NCBI RefSeq assembly: GCF_027887165.1
Contig: NC_077230.1
Span: 327,964,415-328,028,414, forward strand
Origin: Monodelphis domestica
Lineage: Eukaryota > Chordata > Mammalia > Didelphimorphia > Didelphidae
Direction of reading: 5' to 3'
DNA length: 64,000 nt
This document shows positions 46,081 to 56,349 of the stretch, one piece after another. The notes beneath the pieces are model-generated. The model worked only from the letters and a program-made list of their open reading frames with translations, made no database searches and was not told the DNA's origin. The stretch's first letter is position 1, and each line of letters starts with the position of its first letter. The translations under genes and the position numbers were made by a program.

Positions 46081-46179
46081 AGTTTCCCCTTCACTCGTAC
46101 AAAACAAACAAAACCCAAGCACACAAAGTTATCCTCCTTTGGCTAAATGGGAAGAAATGGGATACTATATATTGCACTT

Positions 46180-46860
46180 TTAAAAATCTTCCCGGAGCTG
46201 TAACAACTTCAACTCCGGTCCTACCATACTCCCAGTCATGAGCCGACCGGAGGACGCATCGAGACAGTGATGAGGAAGGATCCCCAGCTTGCCTGCCGTC
46301 ATCTGTCCGTTTCGGTGTGTGTCCGTCTGTCTGTCGGTCGGCCTCCCTGCCTGCCTGTCAGTCAGTCAAGCGGCACTCACCCCCTTCCTTTGTCCAGCTT
46401 CCAGCTGCAGCTCACCCCGGGAGCTGCCCCGCCCCACCCGGCCCTGGAGCAGGTCTAGGGCAATGGCCTTTCCTAGAGAAGAGTAGTCCCCGAAACAGTC
46501 CCCGAGGGAGGGCAGAGAGAGGAGGTGGGCCGGCGAGCAAGCAGAGTGGAGCAGAGCCCAGAAGCTGTCCGGGTTTGCCTGCCCGCCTGCCAGTCGGCAG
46601 CTTACCTCCCCTCTCCTAGGGCCAGAAACATACTCACCCCGCGCCTCGCATCCCTGCGCCCTGACCCAGCTCTTTGCGCCCGGGCGGACAGGCGCGCTCA
46701 GACAGGTGTGGGCACTAGGAGCAAATGCGCTGCTCCCATCTCTGCACCTCCCCGGCGGGTAGTGGCGATGAGGAGGGCGCGCGCGCGCGTGTGTGTGAGT
46801 ATATGTGTATGTATGTGTTCGCGTGTGCTGGGTAGGGGGTAGCTCTGCGTCCGCCAGCTT
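46180..46860 (-). promoter_or_regulatory. PRSS23: CpG island, likely PRSS23 promoter and first exon
   Basis: This is the only GC- and CpG-rich block in the window, with roughly 40-50 CpGs by eye, a GC box at 46427-46435 and a (GC) alternating run near 46779-46788. The rest of the window is almost CpG-free. It lies about 12 kb upstream of the coding exon and has several minus-strand donor-like sequences. No clear TATA box is seen, which suits a CpG-island promoter. It could also serve a plus-strand transcript. Confidence 0.6.
46604..46605 (-). other. PRSS23: Candidate 5' splice site of PRSS23 exon 1
   Basis: The minus strand reads gggag|gtaagctg, with the last exon base at 46606. A competing donor, gcgggg|tgagtatg-like, has its GT at 46637-46636 (gcgcggg|gtgagta). 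Either would put exon 1 inside the CpG island. The choice is an inference. Confidence 0.35.
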
Positions 46861-47035
46861 CCCTCCACCAGCTCCTCCTCTTTCACCTCCCCCCTTCTTT
46901 TCTCCTCCCCTACTTCACTCCTCCCCAACCTCCTTCTTGTTTCCCTGTCTTTCCGCCGCCTCCTCTTCCCCCTCCCCTCTCCCCCTTCTTGCACTCCCCG
47001 TCTCCTCGCTTCCTTCTTGTTTTTCCCCTTTCCCA

Positions 47036-47231
<196 letters not shown>

Positions 47232-47263
47232 TCTCTCCCTCCCGTCTCTGTTTCCCCTTCACA

Positions 47264-47285
47264 CCCCCCCCCCCCCCCCCCCCCC
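47264..47285. repeat. Poly-C run (22 C)
   Basis: 22 consecutive C on the plus strand just beyond the CT array. Shorter C runs follow near 47540 and 47580. Confidence 0.9.
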
Positions 47286-47289
47286 GTCC

Positions 47290-47640
47290 CCAGTCCCTCT
47301 TCTAGCTTGGATACTTGCTCCTCGGTTCCCGGAATCTGGCTGGAGGAGTGAGGGCTATGGCTTGCCACATTTCCCTTACAGGTGTCACCTGCTTTGGCTA
47401 AGTTCTCGAAACTGTACCCCTACCCTTCCCTTCCCCCCCTTTTTTCCTGAGAGAATTTAGCACCAAGTATTTTCCCGCTCCAGTGCACTCTAAACTTATA
47501 AAAACCTAAACAAACTTCCTTTGAGCCTCTCTTCCTGCCCCCCCCCCCCCACTTAGAGCTGGCTCTGCACCCGGATTCCCCCCCCCCCCCTCCGTGATTG
47601 CTCACAGTAAGCCATGAGGGCAGCATGACAAGATCACTCT
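47290..47640. other. Upstream flank of the promoter region
   Basis: C-rich, with two further poly-C runs near 47540-47550 and 47579-47590. No gene recognised. Confidence 0.4.
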
Positions 47641-47649
47641 AATCTACTT

Positions 47650-47945
47650 GCCACCAATCTCTCTTTACTGAATTCTTGTTCATCATTTAAAGCCCAACTA
47701 AATGTCACCACTTTCGGGAAGCCTTCCCAAACCACCCTTTTGGTAAGGACTCTTCCTCCTTTAGACCTTAAATACCATTTTACTTGCTCTTTGTGTGAGC
47801 TTCCCAAGTATAATTTTGTATTAGTCATATGTGTGCCATAACATCTTCCTATTAGACTTCATTAAGTTTGTAAAGTTCTTGCAGGCAGGGAGTGTTTTCA
47901 TTTTTTGTATTCAATTTTGTGTATTCCAAGATTAACACTGTGCCT
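47650..47945 (+). repeat. L2 3' end
   Basis: 'aaatgtcaccactttcggga', 'cccaaaccacccttttggta' and 'ttcttgcaggcagggagtgt'. Confidence 0.8.
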
Positions 47946-47949
47946 TCTT

Positions 47950-48360
47950 GTCATCCAGTCATTTTTCAGTTACATCTGACTCTTCAGGACGGCATTTAAG
48001 TTTTGTTTTGTTTTTTAAACCCTTATCTTCAGTCTAGGACTCAATACTGTGTATTAGTTCCAAGGCAGAAGAGCAGTAAGGACTAGGCCGTGGGGGTCAA
48101 GTGACTTGCTCAGGATCACACAGCTAGGAAGTATCTGAGGTCAAATTTGAACCAAGGACCTCCCTTCTCTAGGCCTGACTCTCAATCCACTGAGCCACCC
48201 ACCTGTTCCCTATTTGAGGTTTTCTTGGCAAAGATACTGGAGTGGTTAGGCATTTTTACAGATGAGGAAACTGAGGCAGAGTGAAGTGACTTTCTCAGGG
48301 TTAAACAAGTGTCTGAGGCCAACTCAGGCACTCTATCCATTGAGACATCTAATTGCCCAT
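47950..48360 (-). repeat. Type A SINE split by a type B SINE
   Basis: 'catccagtcatttttcagtt'...'ggcatttaag' on the left; resumes 'tatttgaggttttcttggca' at about 48212 and ends 'ctaattgccc'. Confidence 0.85.
48003..48211 (-). repeat. Type B SINE nested in the type A SINE
   Basis: Tail 'aaacccttatcttcagtcta', body 'gtgggggtcaagtgacttgc', head 'ccactgagccacccacct'. Diverged target copies 'atttaagtttt' and 'atttgaggtttt' flank it. Confidence 0.85.
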
Positions 48361-48369
48361 GCACTCCCT

Positions 48370-48620
48370 AGCTGCCCACCTGTGCCTGGCACATAATAAA
48401 TATGGATTAATAAGTGGATTCAATAAATTTTGTATACCACGAGGCTCCATTTGTAGGTAGGAATTCAATCTTAAAACTTGTATTTTAATTGGAGCCTCAT
48501 ACCTTGCTTTGAACAGTCCTGACTTCAAAATCTTGATTGCAAACTGATAGTTTGATGAGTAATAAGGTATCTGTCCAGGCACTTCCTTTGAGGTAAGTCA
48601 TGCAATCTGTTAAATTTGTT
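48370..48620. other. MIR/L2 tail then unrecognised sequence
   Basis: 'gtgcctggcacataataaat' at 48384 is an L2/MIR 3' end; the rest is not recognised. Confidence 0.4.
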
Positions 48621-48649
48621 GAATTTTCTGGGAATTAAAAGACCCAAGT

Positions 48650-48800
48650 TCCTTCTTGTTCTACCACATCATTTGTTTGGCTTTAATTGTCTAGTCTATT
48701 GTGAGTCTTAATTTTCTTTTTTTTACCTGTAAAATGAGGGGTATTGGACCAGTTGACTTCTAAAGTTCTTCCCATTTCTAACAGGATCATATGACGTTAT
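48650..48800 (+). repeat. MIR SINE fragment
   Basis: 'ttttacctgtaaaatgaggg' and 'ttctaaagttcttcccattt'. Confidence 0.55.
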
Positions 48801-49550
48801 CCCACTTCCAGATTGGAAATTTTGCTGATTCTCTTAGTTTGGTCACAGATTCGTCAATTGAGGGCTTTCTGCTGATCTTAAGTGTTTTTTTCTCCTAAAC
48901 AGTTTCTTTTTCCCCGTTTGCTTAGAAAACATAAACTTGGGCAGGGTAAAGAACAGCATTCTCCTACAGTATTTTGACTGATTTCCTAGAGGCCTAGAGC
49001 ATGCTGAGTGGGCCCTCATTAAGTCTTTTCTACAGTAGTAGCCCTTGGCTCCTGGGCAACCTTGCAAAGTTGTTCAAATTTATAATTAATGCAGTCTCCC
49101 CTGACTGCCCCCTTCCCCCTTACAGCACTCATGTGGTGTTCCTGCCCCCTCTTTTTTTCTGTCACTTCAAAGTGGGCATTCCTGGACCAATCGTGCATTG
49201 TATTCCTTCCCTCCCCTCTCACACAGTTGTATCCTAGTGAACTCAGGCTAGAATGAAAACCCAGAGCAACTTTGAAGGAGAAAAGACCCCACAAACATGT
49301 AGCTTGAGAGAAGTGTATGGAAGGAAAGGTTATAGGTTGTTTGTACATATGTCAACCTTACTCAATATGTCAACACCCTTCTATTTGCCTTTTGGAGTCA
49401 CTGCCCAAAGGTCAGAAGCTTGGAGATCACTGACAGGTGAAATGATTTAGTCTGTTAAAGGGTTCTCCCTCCAGTGTTCTTAATAAAGTCTGCTTTTGGG
49501 AGACGATCTGATATATTTATTCATACTGAGCTATTAGTGACTGATACTGA
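48800..49550. other. Intergenic sequence, nothing recognised
   Basis: No gene or clear repeat. Open frames on both strands lack domains. Confidence 0.35.
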
Positions 49551-49554
49551 TTAG

Positions 49555-49745
49555 ATACTGATTCCTACTGGAGCCAGCATGGCAAAAACACCAGATAAGG
49601 GTCTAATCCTTGTTCTGCCAGTACGACCTTGGGAAATCATTCAACCTTTCTGGGCTTCAGTTTACCTATTTGTAAGAGGATAAGCTTGGGTCAGATGATG
49701 TTTAAGGCCCTCCTTAGGTCTAAGAGTTTATATTCTATGATCTGT
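49555..49745 (+). repeat. MIR SINE
   Basis: 'cagtacgaccttgggaaatc', 'gggcttcagtttacctattt' and 'taaggccctccttaggtcta'. Confidence 0.7.
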
Positions 49746-49834
49746 TGTATATTCCAAAGCTCCCTTTGTCTCAAATATCTTCTGAGATTCTCTACTATTT
49801 CTTACAATGGTATTCAGAGTAAAATATGGTACAT

Positions 49835-50002
49835 ATTCAATTCAGACAATAAACATTTATTGAGCTCCTACTATATGCCAGGCACTGTGCTAAGCACTGT
49901 TGAATTCAATTCAATAGATATTTATACAAAGTACTTTGCTTAATCCTAGGAATATAAAGTAAACAATAAAATAGTTCTGATGCTCACCAAGCTTACATTC
50001 TT
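49835..50002 (-). repeat. L2 3' end
   Basis: 'aataaacatttattgagctc', 'tatgccaggcactgtgctaa' and 'gctcaccaagcttacattct'. Confidence 0.75.
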
Positions 50003-50018
50003 AAGAAATATTATTTTA

Positions 50019-50138
50019 CCTAGCTGTGTGACCCTGGGCAAGTCACTTGACCCCCATTGCCTAGCCCTTACCACTCTTCTGCCTTGGAGCCAATACACAG
50101 TATTGACTCCAAGAGGGAAGGTAAGGGTTTAAAAAAAA
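50019..50138 (+). repeat. 5'-truncated type B SINE with 16-bp TSD
   Basis: 'cctagctgtgtgaccctggg' through 'gccttggagccaatacacag' to an A-rich tail. AAGAAATATTATTTTA flanks it perfectly at 50003-50018 and 50139-50154. Confidence 0.93.
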
Positions 50139-50154
50139 AAGAAATATTATTTTA

Positions 50155-50336
50155 AAACTCCTACCTTAGAATTCATTCTAAATATTGGTTCTCAGGCTGA
50201 AGAGCAGGAAGGGCTAGGCTCTTGGCTTAAATGACTTGCCCAGGGTCTCATAGCTAGGAAGTGTCTAAGGACAGATTTGAACTCAGGATCTCCTCATCCC
50301 CAGGCTTGGCTCCCTATCCATTAAGCTGCCCCCAAA
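50155..50336 (-). repeat. Type B SINE, tail to tail with the previous one
   Basis: 'aaactcctaccttagaattc', 'ctcttggcttaaatgacttg', head 'taagctgccccc'. Diverged target copies ('agcttacattcttaagaa', 'agtttacattctaaggaa') lie near 49990 and 50337. Confidence 0.85.
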
Positions 50337-50519
50337 GTTTACATTCTAAGGAATATATCCCTAAAGTAATGATAAAATTCAGTAAGCAACTGAAGAGATA
50401 TTTATTGATGGGCTGTGATTTTTTGGAGGGAGACAGATGTATTGGGAAGAGCTTCACTTGACTTCTCCATCTCTCAAATCTGGCCACTACTTTTAAACAA
50501 CAACAATGTCACCTATCAA

Positions 50520-50835
50520 TGCTGAGTGGCAAATGTAACTAAAAGAGTTGCTTAGCGCTCTAGTGGGTTAAGTGACTTGCATGGAGCCAGTACATAACAG
50601 AAGCAAGGTTTGAAGACATCTTTGTGATTCCAAGGTCAGTCTTCTATCCACTCTACCTCATATTTCTTCCCAGGCAATTCAGCAAACATTAAGTACCTAC
50701 TTGGTTTAGAGCACTTTACTAGGTACTGGGGAAGGATAAAAAGATTAGGTAATAAGACACAAATATTGATAACTATTATATACAATATTCCATAAGAGAA
50801 TCAGAAAAATGAGGTGCAAAAAATTCTATGTGTGA
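50520..50835 (-). repeat. MIR then L2 3' end
   Basis: 'gggttaagtgacttgcatgg' (MIR), then 'tcagcaaacattaagtacct' and 'ctaggtactggggaaggata' (L2). Confidence 0.6.
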
Positions 50836-51165
50836 TCTGAAAGAGGAGGTCAGTATCAATGCAGGTAGAGTAGGGTAGAGGGATTGGTCATTTACAAAAG
50901 GGGAAAATAAGGCAAAGGTACATAAATGAATAGCAAAGTTAGAGATTTCATATGATAAAGAACAGAGTGATTGATGATAGTAAAATAATAATAACTGACA
51001 GATAGTTTTTAAGGACTCCAGAGTGCTTCACTGGAATTTTTCCATATGACTCTCACAAAATACTTCAGGTAAGGTTATCCCTCCTTATATTATATATATT
51101 ACTTGCCACTTTACTTATTTGTGTAAATGTTGTATTTCCCCACCACCATTTTATACTTTATAGAC

Positions 51166-51380
51166 CAGTGATGGTGAACCTTTTAGAGGGGTGGGTGATG
51201 GGAGAAATGTCCTCAGGTGTGGGTGGAAAAGGGGAAGGGAGCAGCCCAGTCCCACATCCCTCTGGCTTTCTAGTAAGGAACTCTAGTGAACTCTGTGCTG
51301 GGATAGTGATGATACTCATGACCACAGAGAGGGCTCTGAGTGTTCCCTCTGGCATACATGCCATAAATTCATCACTATGG
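51166..51380. mobile_element. Non-autonomous hAT-like element
   Basis: Starts CAGTGATGGTGAACC and ends with a degenerate inverse near 'ccataaattcatcacta'. Putative 8-bp target copies TTATAGAC (51158-51165) and CTATAGAC (51381-51388) differ at one base. A related copy lies at 54530-54690. Confidence 0.72.
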
Positions 51381-51449
51381 CTATAGACTGTAAGCTTCTT
51401 ATGGGCAGGTACTGATGAATTCTATACAGACCCTTACACTCAGCAGGCA

Positions 51450-52135
51450 ATTGGGATCATAGAAGTAGAGCTGGAAAAGAACTTTAGAGGTGACCTAATA
51501 CAATCCCTTAATTTTATAAGTGGGGAAACTGAGGTCCAGAGGGGTTAAGTGATTTGCCCAATATCTCATAGATAGTTAAGAGGATTTGATATCAGATCCT
51601 CTTATACAGAACCAATGCTCTTTTCATTGCACTGAAAATGTTTGGTGAATTAGCAGTCCCATTTTAGGTCTGAGGAAATTTGGACTTAGAGAAGAAAAAT
51701 TACTTGTCCACAGTCACTCTGTGGCTAAGTGCCAGAAAGAGATTCAAACCAAAATTGCTACTGCTTCTACATCTAGAGTTCATTCCACTATACTGCAAAT
51801 AAAACTACTTTTGGACCACATGCTTAGCTCCCAAGTTGATAAACAGGGTCTCTAAAACCCAGTTATGGGTGTATTCTGAGGTCTCAGCCAACCCACATCA
51901 TTTCTCAATTTCTTGGAGCTTCTCCATCTGTTATGATAGAGTCATAGATTTAGATTTGGAAAGAACAATAGGGATCATCTAGTCCAACCTTTCATTTTAT
52001 AGATGAGAAGACTGAGGCCCTTAAGAGATTAAGCAATTTGCCCAAGGATACAAAGCTAGTAAATGTTAGAATTGGGAACATAATCCAGGTTTTTGGACTA
52101 TAAATCTGTTATTGTTTCCCCTGCATGCAATGGGA
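51450..52135 (-). repeat. Three MIR copies
   Basis: Antisense MIR cores: 'gtggggaaactgaggtccag' near 51520, 'ggtctgaggaaatttggact' near 51670, and 'tttatagatgagaagactga' near 51998. Confidence 0.65.
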
Positions 52136-52187
52136 ACAACTCTATGTGGTTCCATTGGATGATTCTTAAAAAAACAACAAAGATTTG

Positions 52188-52230
52188 GGGGCAGGTAGGT
52201 GGCTCAGTGGATTAAGAGCCAGAATTTCCT
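52188..52230 (+). repeat. Type B SINE head only
   Basis: 'gggggcaggtaggtggctca' and 'gtggattaagagccag', then truncated. Confidence 0.7.
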
Positions 52231-52234
52231 ACAT

Positions 52235-52445
52235 GAGTCTTCTCCTAACATTTGATCATTCCACATTCTTCCTTCTACACCCCACCTAATCCCACACCAA
52301 TGGCTATTTATATCTTCTCAAATGTGTACATGTTGTTTGTCCTAAAAGAAAGTAAATTCCTTGACAGCAGGGATTGTTTTGTTTTTATATCCCCAGTACC
52401 TAGTACAGTGCCTGGCACATGAGATGCTTAATAAAGGAATACTTC
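52235..52445 (+). repeat. L2 3' end
   Basis: 'aattccttgacagcagggat', 'ccagtacctagtacagtgcc' and 'gatgcttaataaagg'. Confidence 0.75.
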
Positions 52446-52879
52446 AATTCATTGTTTGATAAGTGGTCAGGATTTAAGCTTAGGTCCCTTGATTACAAAT
52501 CTACCTCTTATTTTTTTAATAGAGGGCTTAGAACTTTCCAGATCACTTCATTTTCTTTCACTAGTTCTACTTGGTTCTTACATTGACTCCACAAACATCA
52601 TGGTTCCCACAGGATAAGCTCATTACCTAAAATCTTATCATCATTTAGATAGACTCAGATTTGATACTCAGTACCCTTAAGTGCCTGCCTCTCACCTCTG
52701 ACTGGAGGTCAGAGGAATTTGTTGACTGGGCAACAAATTCCTTCCAAAGTCTTCCTTTCTAGAGGGATCAAAACTTCCTGGTAATTATTTTCTATCAGCA
52801 GCTCAGCTTTCTAGAGTTTCTGCTCCACTGATGTCATGCCTCAGGGTATCCCGTGGTGTTCCCACCCCTCAACTTTTCA

Positions 52880-53265
52880 GTTTCCTTTTTTCTATCTTCC
52901 CCCAATAGAGCTCTTTGTGGGCAGGCACTTTTTTCTTGTTTGTATCCCTAATGTTTGCACAGTGCCAGGCACATAGTAGAGCAACTAGGTGGTACAATGA
53001 ATGGAGGTCTGGGTCTGGAATCAGGAAGACTTGTCTTTCTGAGTTCAACACTGGCCTCAGATACTTATCATTTGTGTGACCCTGGGCAAGTCATTTAACC
53101 CTCTTTTCCTCAGTTTCCTCATCTTGAAACTGAATTAGAAAAGGAAATGGCAAACCACTCTAGTATCTTTGCTAAGAAAACCCCTTATGGGATCCCCAAA
53201 TGCCTAAAAACCAACTTAACAACAAATAGCATATAGTGGATGCTTAATAAATGCCTATGGGGAAG
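52880..53265 (+). repeat. L2 3' end split by a type A SINE
   Basis: 'gtttgcacagtgccaggcac' up to 52980, resuming 'gcatatagtggatgcttaat' at 53229. Confidence 0.75.
52981..53228 (+). repeat. Type A SINE with 12-bp TSD
   Basis: 'gcaactaggtggtacaatga', 'gaaatggcaaaccactctag' and 'aaccccttatgggatcccca'. Target copies GCACATAGTAGA (52969-52980) and GCATATAGTGGA (53229-53240) agree at 10 of 12. Confidence 0.85.
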
Positions 53266-53289
53266 TGCTAAGATGATATTAAAATACAT

Positions 53290-53460
53290 ATTGGAGTGGG
53301 AATCAGGAAATTTGGGCTCCTGCTTTACTCTGACATTGGCTACTCATGAGATCATGTCATGTGATAAATCATTTCATCTGTGGCCTCAGTTTCCTCATCT
53401 GTAAACCAAGGGTTGGACTAAATGGTCTCAAGTCTTTGCCAGCTGTAGCATTCCATAAAA
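53290..53460 (+). repeat. MIR SINE
   Basis: 'ggcctcagtttcctcatctg' and 'gggttggactaaatggtctc'. Confidence 0.7.
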
Positions 53461-53469
53461 GTCTGCCTT

Positions 53470-54370
53470 TATTAAAAAATTCTATAACAAAAAATACTGT
53501 CCTCAAAATAACTTTTGTTCCTTCTTCACACACATGTATACTGCAACGTGTGCAAGAACACCTCAAACTGCTGTTCTATTCCCATCTGGTTCTTAATAAA
53601 GGGATTGTGGTATTATTTACACAAAATGTTATATATTTTCTATTGTTACATTTAAGAAATCATCATTCAATGTACTAATTTTTGAGAGTTTGGAAATCTA
53701 AACATGGTAATGATAATCTCTGATTAGATTGGAAATATAATATATGCCTATGGCCACCTATCAATATTTTCACATGGATATACTTTGTATTCAGAGAAAA
53801 TGTAAGACCTTTGTGAGAGAAAGGGCTATAATAATCCTCTTTGAAGGAATATATATACAGTAATATGAAGTTATCAAGAAGAAAAACAGGCTTTGCCAGC
53901 TAGTAATTTCCTGTACACCATGGGCACCATTTTCAAGTGAAAAATTAGAAGCGTTGTGAAATAAATGTGTGTTTCTCATTTTCTCTGGTCAAGATTGAGA
54001 ATTCCCTAGAGGCCAGAACTGGGCTACTCTGCTATACTCCTACTTAGTTATTGAAACTTATGATCAAAAACAACCAAAGCAAAAAAAAGAATTCATTCTT
54101 CCTTCTTTAAATTAGGGGGAACCTAAGATGCTGTTTGTCTACAAAGTGAATTTTTAATAAGCCACTTTTATATGAGCCTATTGTGAAGCATTTTTTTCAA
54201 AGAATCCTATAAACCTCCAAATCTTTTTAATCTTTTTTTTTTAAGATAAAGAGTTCTTTTAAGGGGAAAAAACCCTCATAACTTTAATTCTTAGTTTGTA
54301 TTTATTCAGAATGTTCTTTCTCACATTCTTCTTTATCTTCTTTTGTTTTTTTAAGTTTTCATGACTACAT
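53470..54370. other. Intergenic sequence, nothing recognised
   Basis: AT-rich, with no gene or clear repeat. Confidence 0.35.
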
Positions 54371-54374
54371 AAAC

Positions 54375-54485
54375 ACAATTGAGAATTAGGTAGTAAGCTA
54401 CTTGAAGGAAGGGGTCACCTTAATTTGTCACTGTATTCCAAGCTGCTAGCACAGAACATTCTCTGATATCTGGTATACATTATAG
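54375..54485 (+). repeat. L2 3' end fragment
   Basis: 'gtaagctacttgaaggaagg' and 'agctgctagcacagaacatt'. Confidence 0.45.
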
Positions 54486-54529
54486 TAACAAGAAGACCAT
54501 TTCCAAATCAGAGGATTCATTTGAACTGC

Positions 54530-54690
54530 TTCTTTACCCCAGATAGGGGAGGGAGGAATTTCTCCCATTGGGCTGCTGGGAAGAGGGGCAGGTGATGTCT
54601 TCAGGTGTGGTAGAGATGGGAAGGGAGTAGCACCCTCCAACACACCTGCCATAGGCTTGACAACATGGCTGTAGAGCTATGATTCTATGG
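54530..54690. mobile_element. hAT-like element fragment, partner of 51166-51380
   Basis: 'cattgggctgctgggaagag' and 'gaagggagtagcaccctcca' are internal phrases of the same family, ending 'gccataggcttgacaacatg'. The ends are not clear. Confidence 0.5.
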
Positions 54691-54769
54691 TCAATATTCC
54701 AATGGTCCTGTGTTCTTATTATTCTCTACAATAATAATGACGTCAGGCAATCCATCCACAAATACTGCA

Positions 54770-54968
54770 CATGTGCTTGTAATTGTTTATTGAATAATAA
54801 ACATTTAGGATTTAGCAATTAAATATTTAAACTGTATATGAATCTTTAAAGATGAATATATTATATTATTATATTTATATTGTATTAAAAGTTATGTAAT
54901 ATATTAATCTTGTATTAAGAAGTTATATAAATAATTTTACATTATGCATTGAACTATATTTAATATTG
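54770..54968. other. AT-rich stretch
   Basis: About 200 bp of TTAT/TAATA-rich DNA without a clear unit. Confidence 0.6.
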
Positions 54969-54969
54969 T

Positions 54970-55235
54970 TTGTCATTGTTGTTGTTCTGCCATTTTTAAA
55001 GTTGTGTCTGAGTCTTCCTGATCCCATTTGTGGTTTTCTTGGCAGGGATCCTGGAGTGGTTTGCCATTTCCTTCTCCAGCACATCTTACAGTTGAGGAAT
55101 TGAGGCAGGCAGGGTTAAATGACTTGCCTAGGGTCATAGCTAATGAAGTATCTGAAGTCAGATTTGAACTTATAAAGATGCATTTTCCTGATTCCAAGCC
55201 CAGAGCTCTATCCATTCTACCACCCAGCTGCCCTT
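54970..55235 (-). repeat. Type A SINE
   Basis: 'gttgttgttctgccattttt', 'ggagtggtttgccatttcct' and 'ctaccacccagctgccc'. Full length. Confidence 0.88.
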
Positions 55236-55394
55236 TTAATAGTTTGCTAACCATTAAAACTAATTTAAAAACAAACAAACAAGTATTTTTAAGCATCACT
55301 ATGTGCCAGGGACTCTACTAGGCAGAAGGGAGACAAATACATGATTAGCCATTCTTTAAACTCACTACTTTATCTCTTATCTCTTTGCATGCCC

Positions 55395-55520
55395 CAAAGT
55401 CAGGGGTTCTAAAACTTATTTATGTCAGGGACTCTAGTCTAAACAATTGAAGGAGATATTAAATTTCAGTTAGGGAAAATAAAGATATATTTTTCCCATC
55501 CAAGTTCATGGATGCCCCCT
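55395..55520. repeat. Possible hAT-type fragment
   Basis: 'caggggttctaaaacttatt' and 'ttttcccatccaagttcatg' resemble MER/Charlie-type hAT copies. Confidence 0.35.
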
Positions 55521-55549
55521 TTTCTCCCCCCGCACCCAACAACCCTTGC

Positions 55550-55855
55550 CACAAGCCATTGCCCATGCCTAGAATTTCTTCTTTTTCCATCCCTACCCAT
55601 TTAAATCTTTGCATTTCTTTAATGTTCAGATTAGGTACTACCCCTTCTATGAAGCTTTTCTCTGTCTCTCTAGTTGTTAGTGACTTTTTTCCTCTAATTT
55701 TTCTCTTACTACCCTTATTTATATAACTATTGTATTTTCCTTCTTTCACCCTGTTCTGCTAACCCCCCTAACCCCCCCTCCCCTGCTTCAAAGGATGTAA
55801 GGTCCAGGAAGGCAAGGTTGTCTTATTTGTCTTTTTTTTATGGCACTCAAGGCAA
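55550..55855 (+). repeat. L2 3' end
   Basis: 'cagattaggtactacccctt', 'tgtaaggtccaggaaggcaa' and 'gtcttatttgtc'. Confidence 0.7.
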
Positions 55856-55856
55856 T

Positions 55857-56095
55857 TAAGTGAATAGTGCACTGGTTTTGGAATCAAGAAGACTCATCTG
55901 TGTGGGTTCCAATATAACCTCAGATACTTACTAGCTACCCTGGGCAAGTCACTTAATTCTGCCTTAGTTTCTTCATCTATGAATGAGCAAGAGAAGGAAA
56001 TGACAAACCACTCTAGGATCTTTTGCCAAGAAAACTCCAAATGAGGTCATAGAGTCAGATACAACTGAAACAACTCAAAAACAAATCTTCATTGC
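55857..56095 (+). repeat. Type A SINE
   Basis: 'gtgcactggttttggaatca', 'gaaggaaatgacaaaccact' and 'agagtcagatacaactgaaa'. Confidence 0.85.
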
Positions 56096-56144
56096 TTAGC
56101 AAAATGGCTAATCCACAGGAAGTGACTAACAAATTGTTGTTGGG

Positions 56145-56347
56145 TTAAAAAAAATTCTTACCTTTTCACTGAGAATCAATACTAAAAATATTGGTTCCAA
56201 AGCAGAAGAGCAGTAAGGACTAGGCAAATGGGGTTAAATGTCTTGCCCAGGATCACATAGCTAGGAAATGTGTGAGGCCACATTTGAACCCAGGACCTCT
56301 TGTCTTCAGTCCCAGAGTTCTATCCACTTCACTACCTAGCTGCCCCT
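56145..56347 (-). repeat. Type B SINE
   Basis: 'aattcttaccttttcactga', 'gcaaatggggttaaatgtct' and head 'cactacctagctgcccc'. Confidence 0.88.
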
Positions 56348-56349
56348 AA

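Larger units (their letters stand above)
34691..46603 (-). other. PRSS23: Inferred intron 1 of PRSS23 (about 11.9 kb)
   Basis: This joins the confident acceptor at 34689-34690 to a donor-like sequence in the CpG island. It is inferred from gene structure and cannot be proved without transcripts. It contains MIR, L2 and SINE copies, a Tc1-like element, two microsatellites and a long stretch with few recognisable repeats (43560-45860). Confidence 0.5.
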
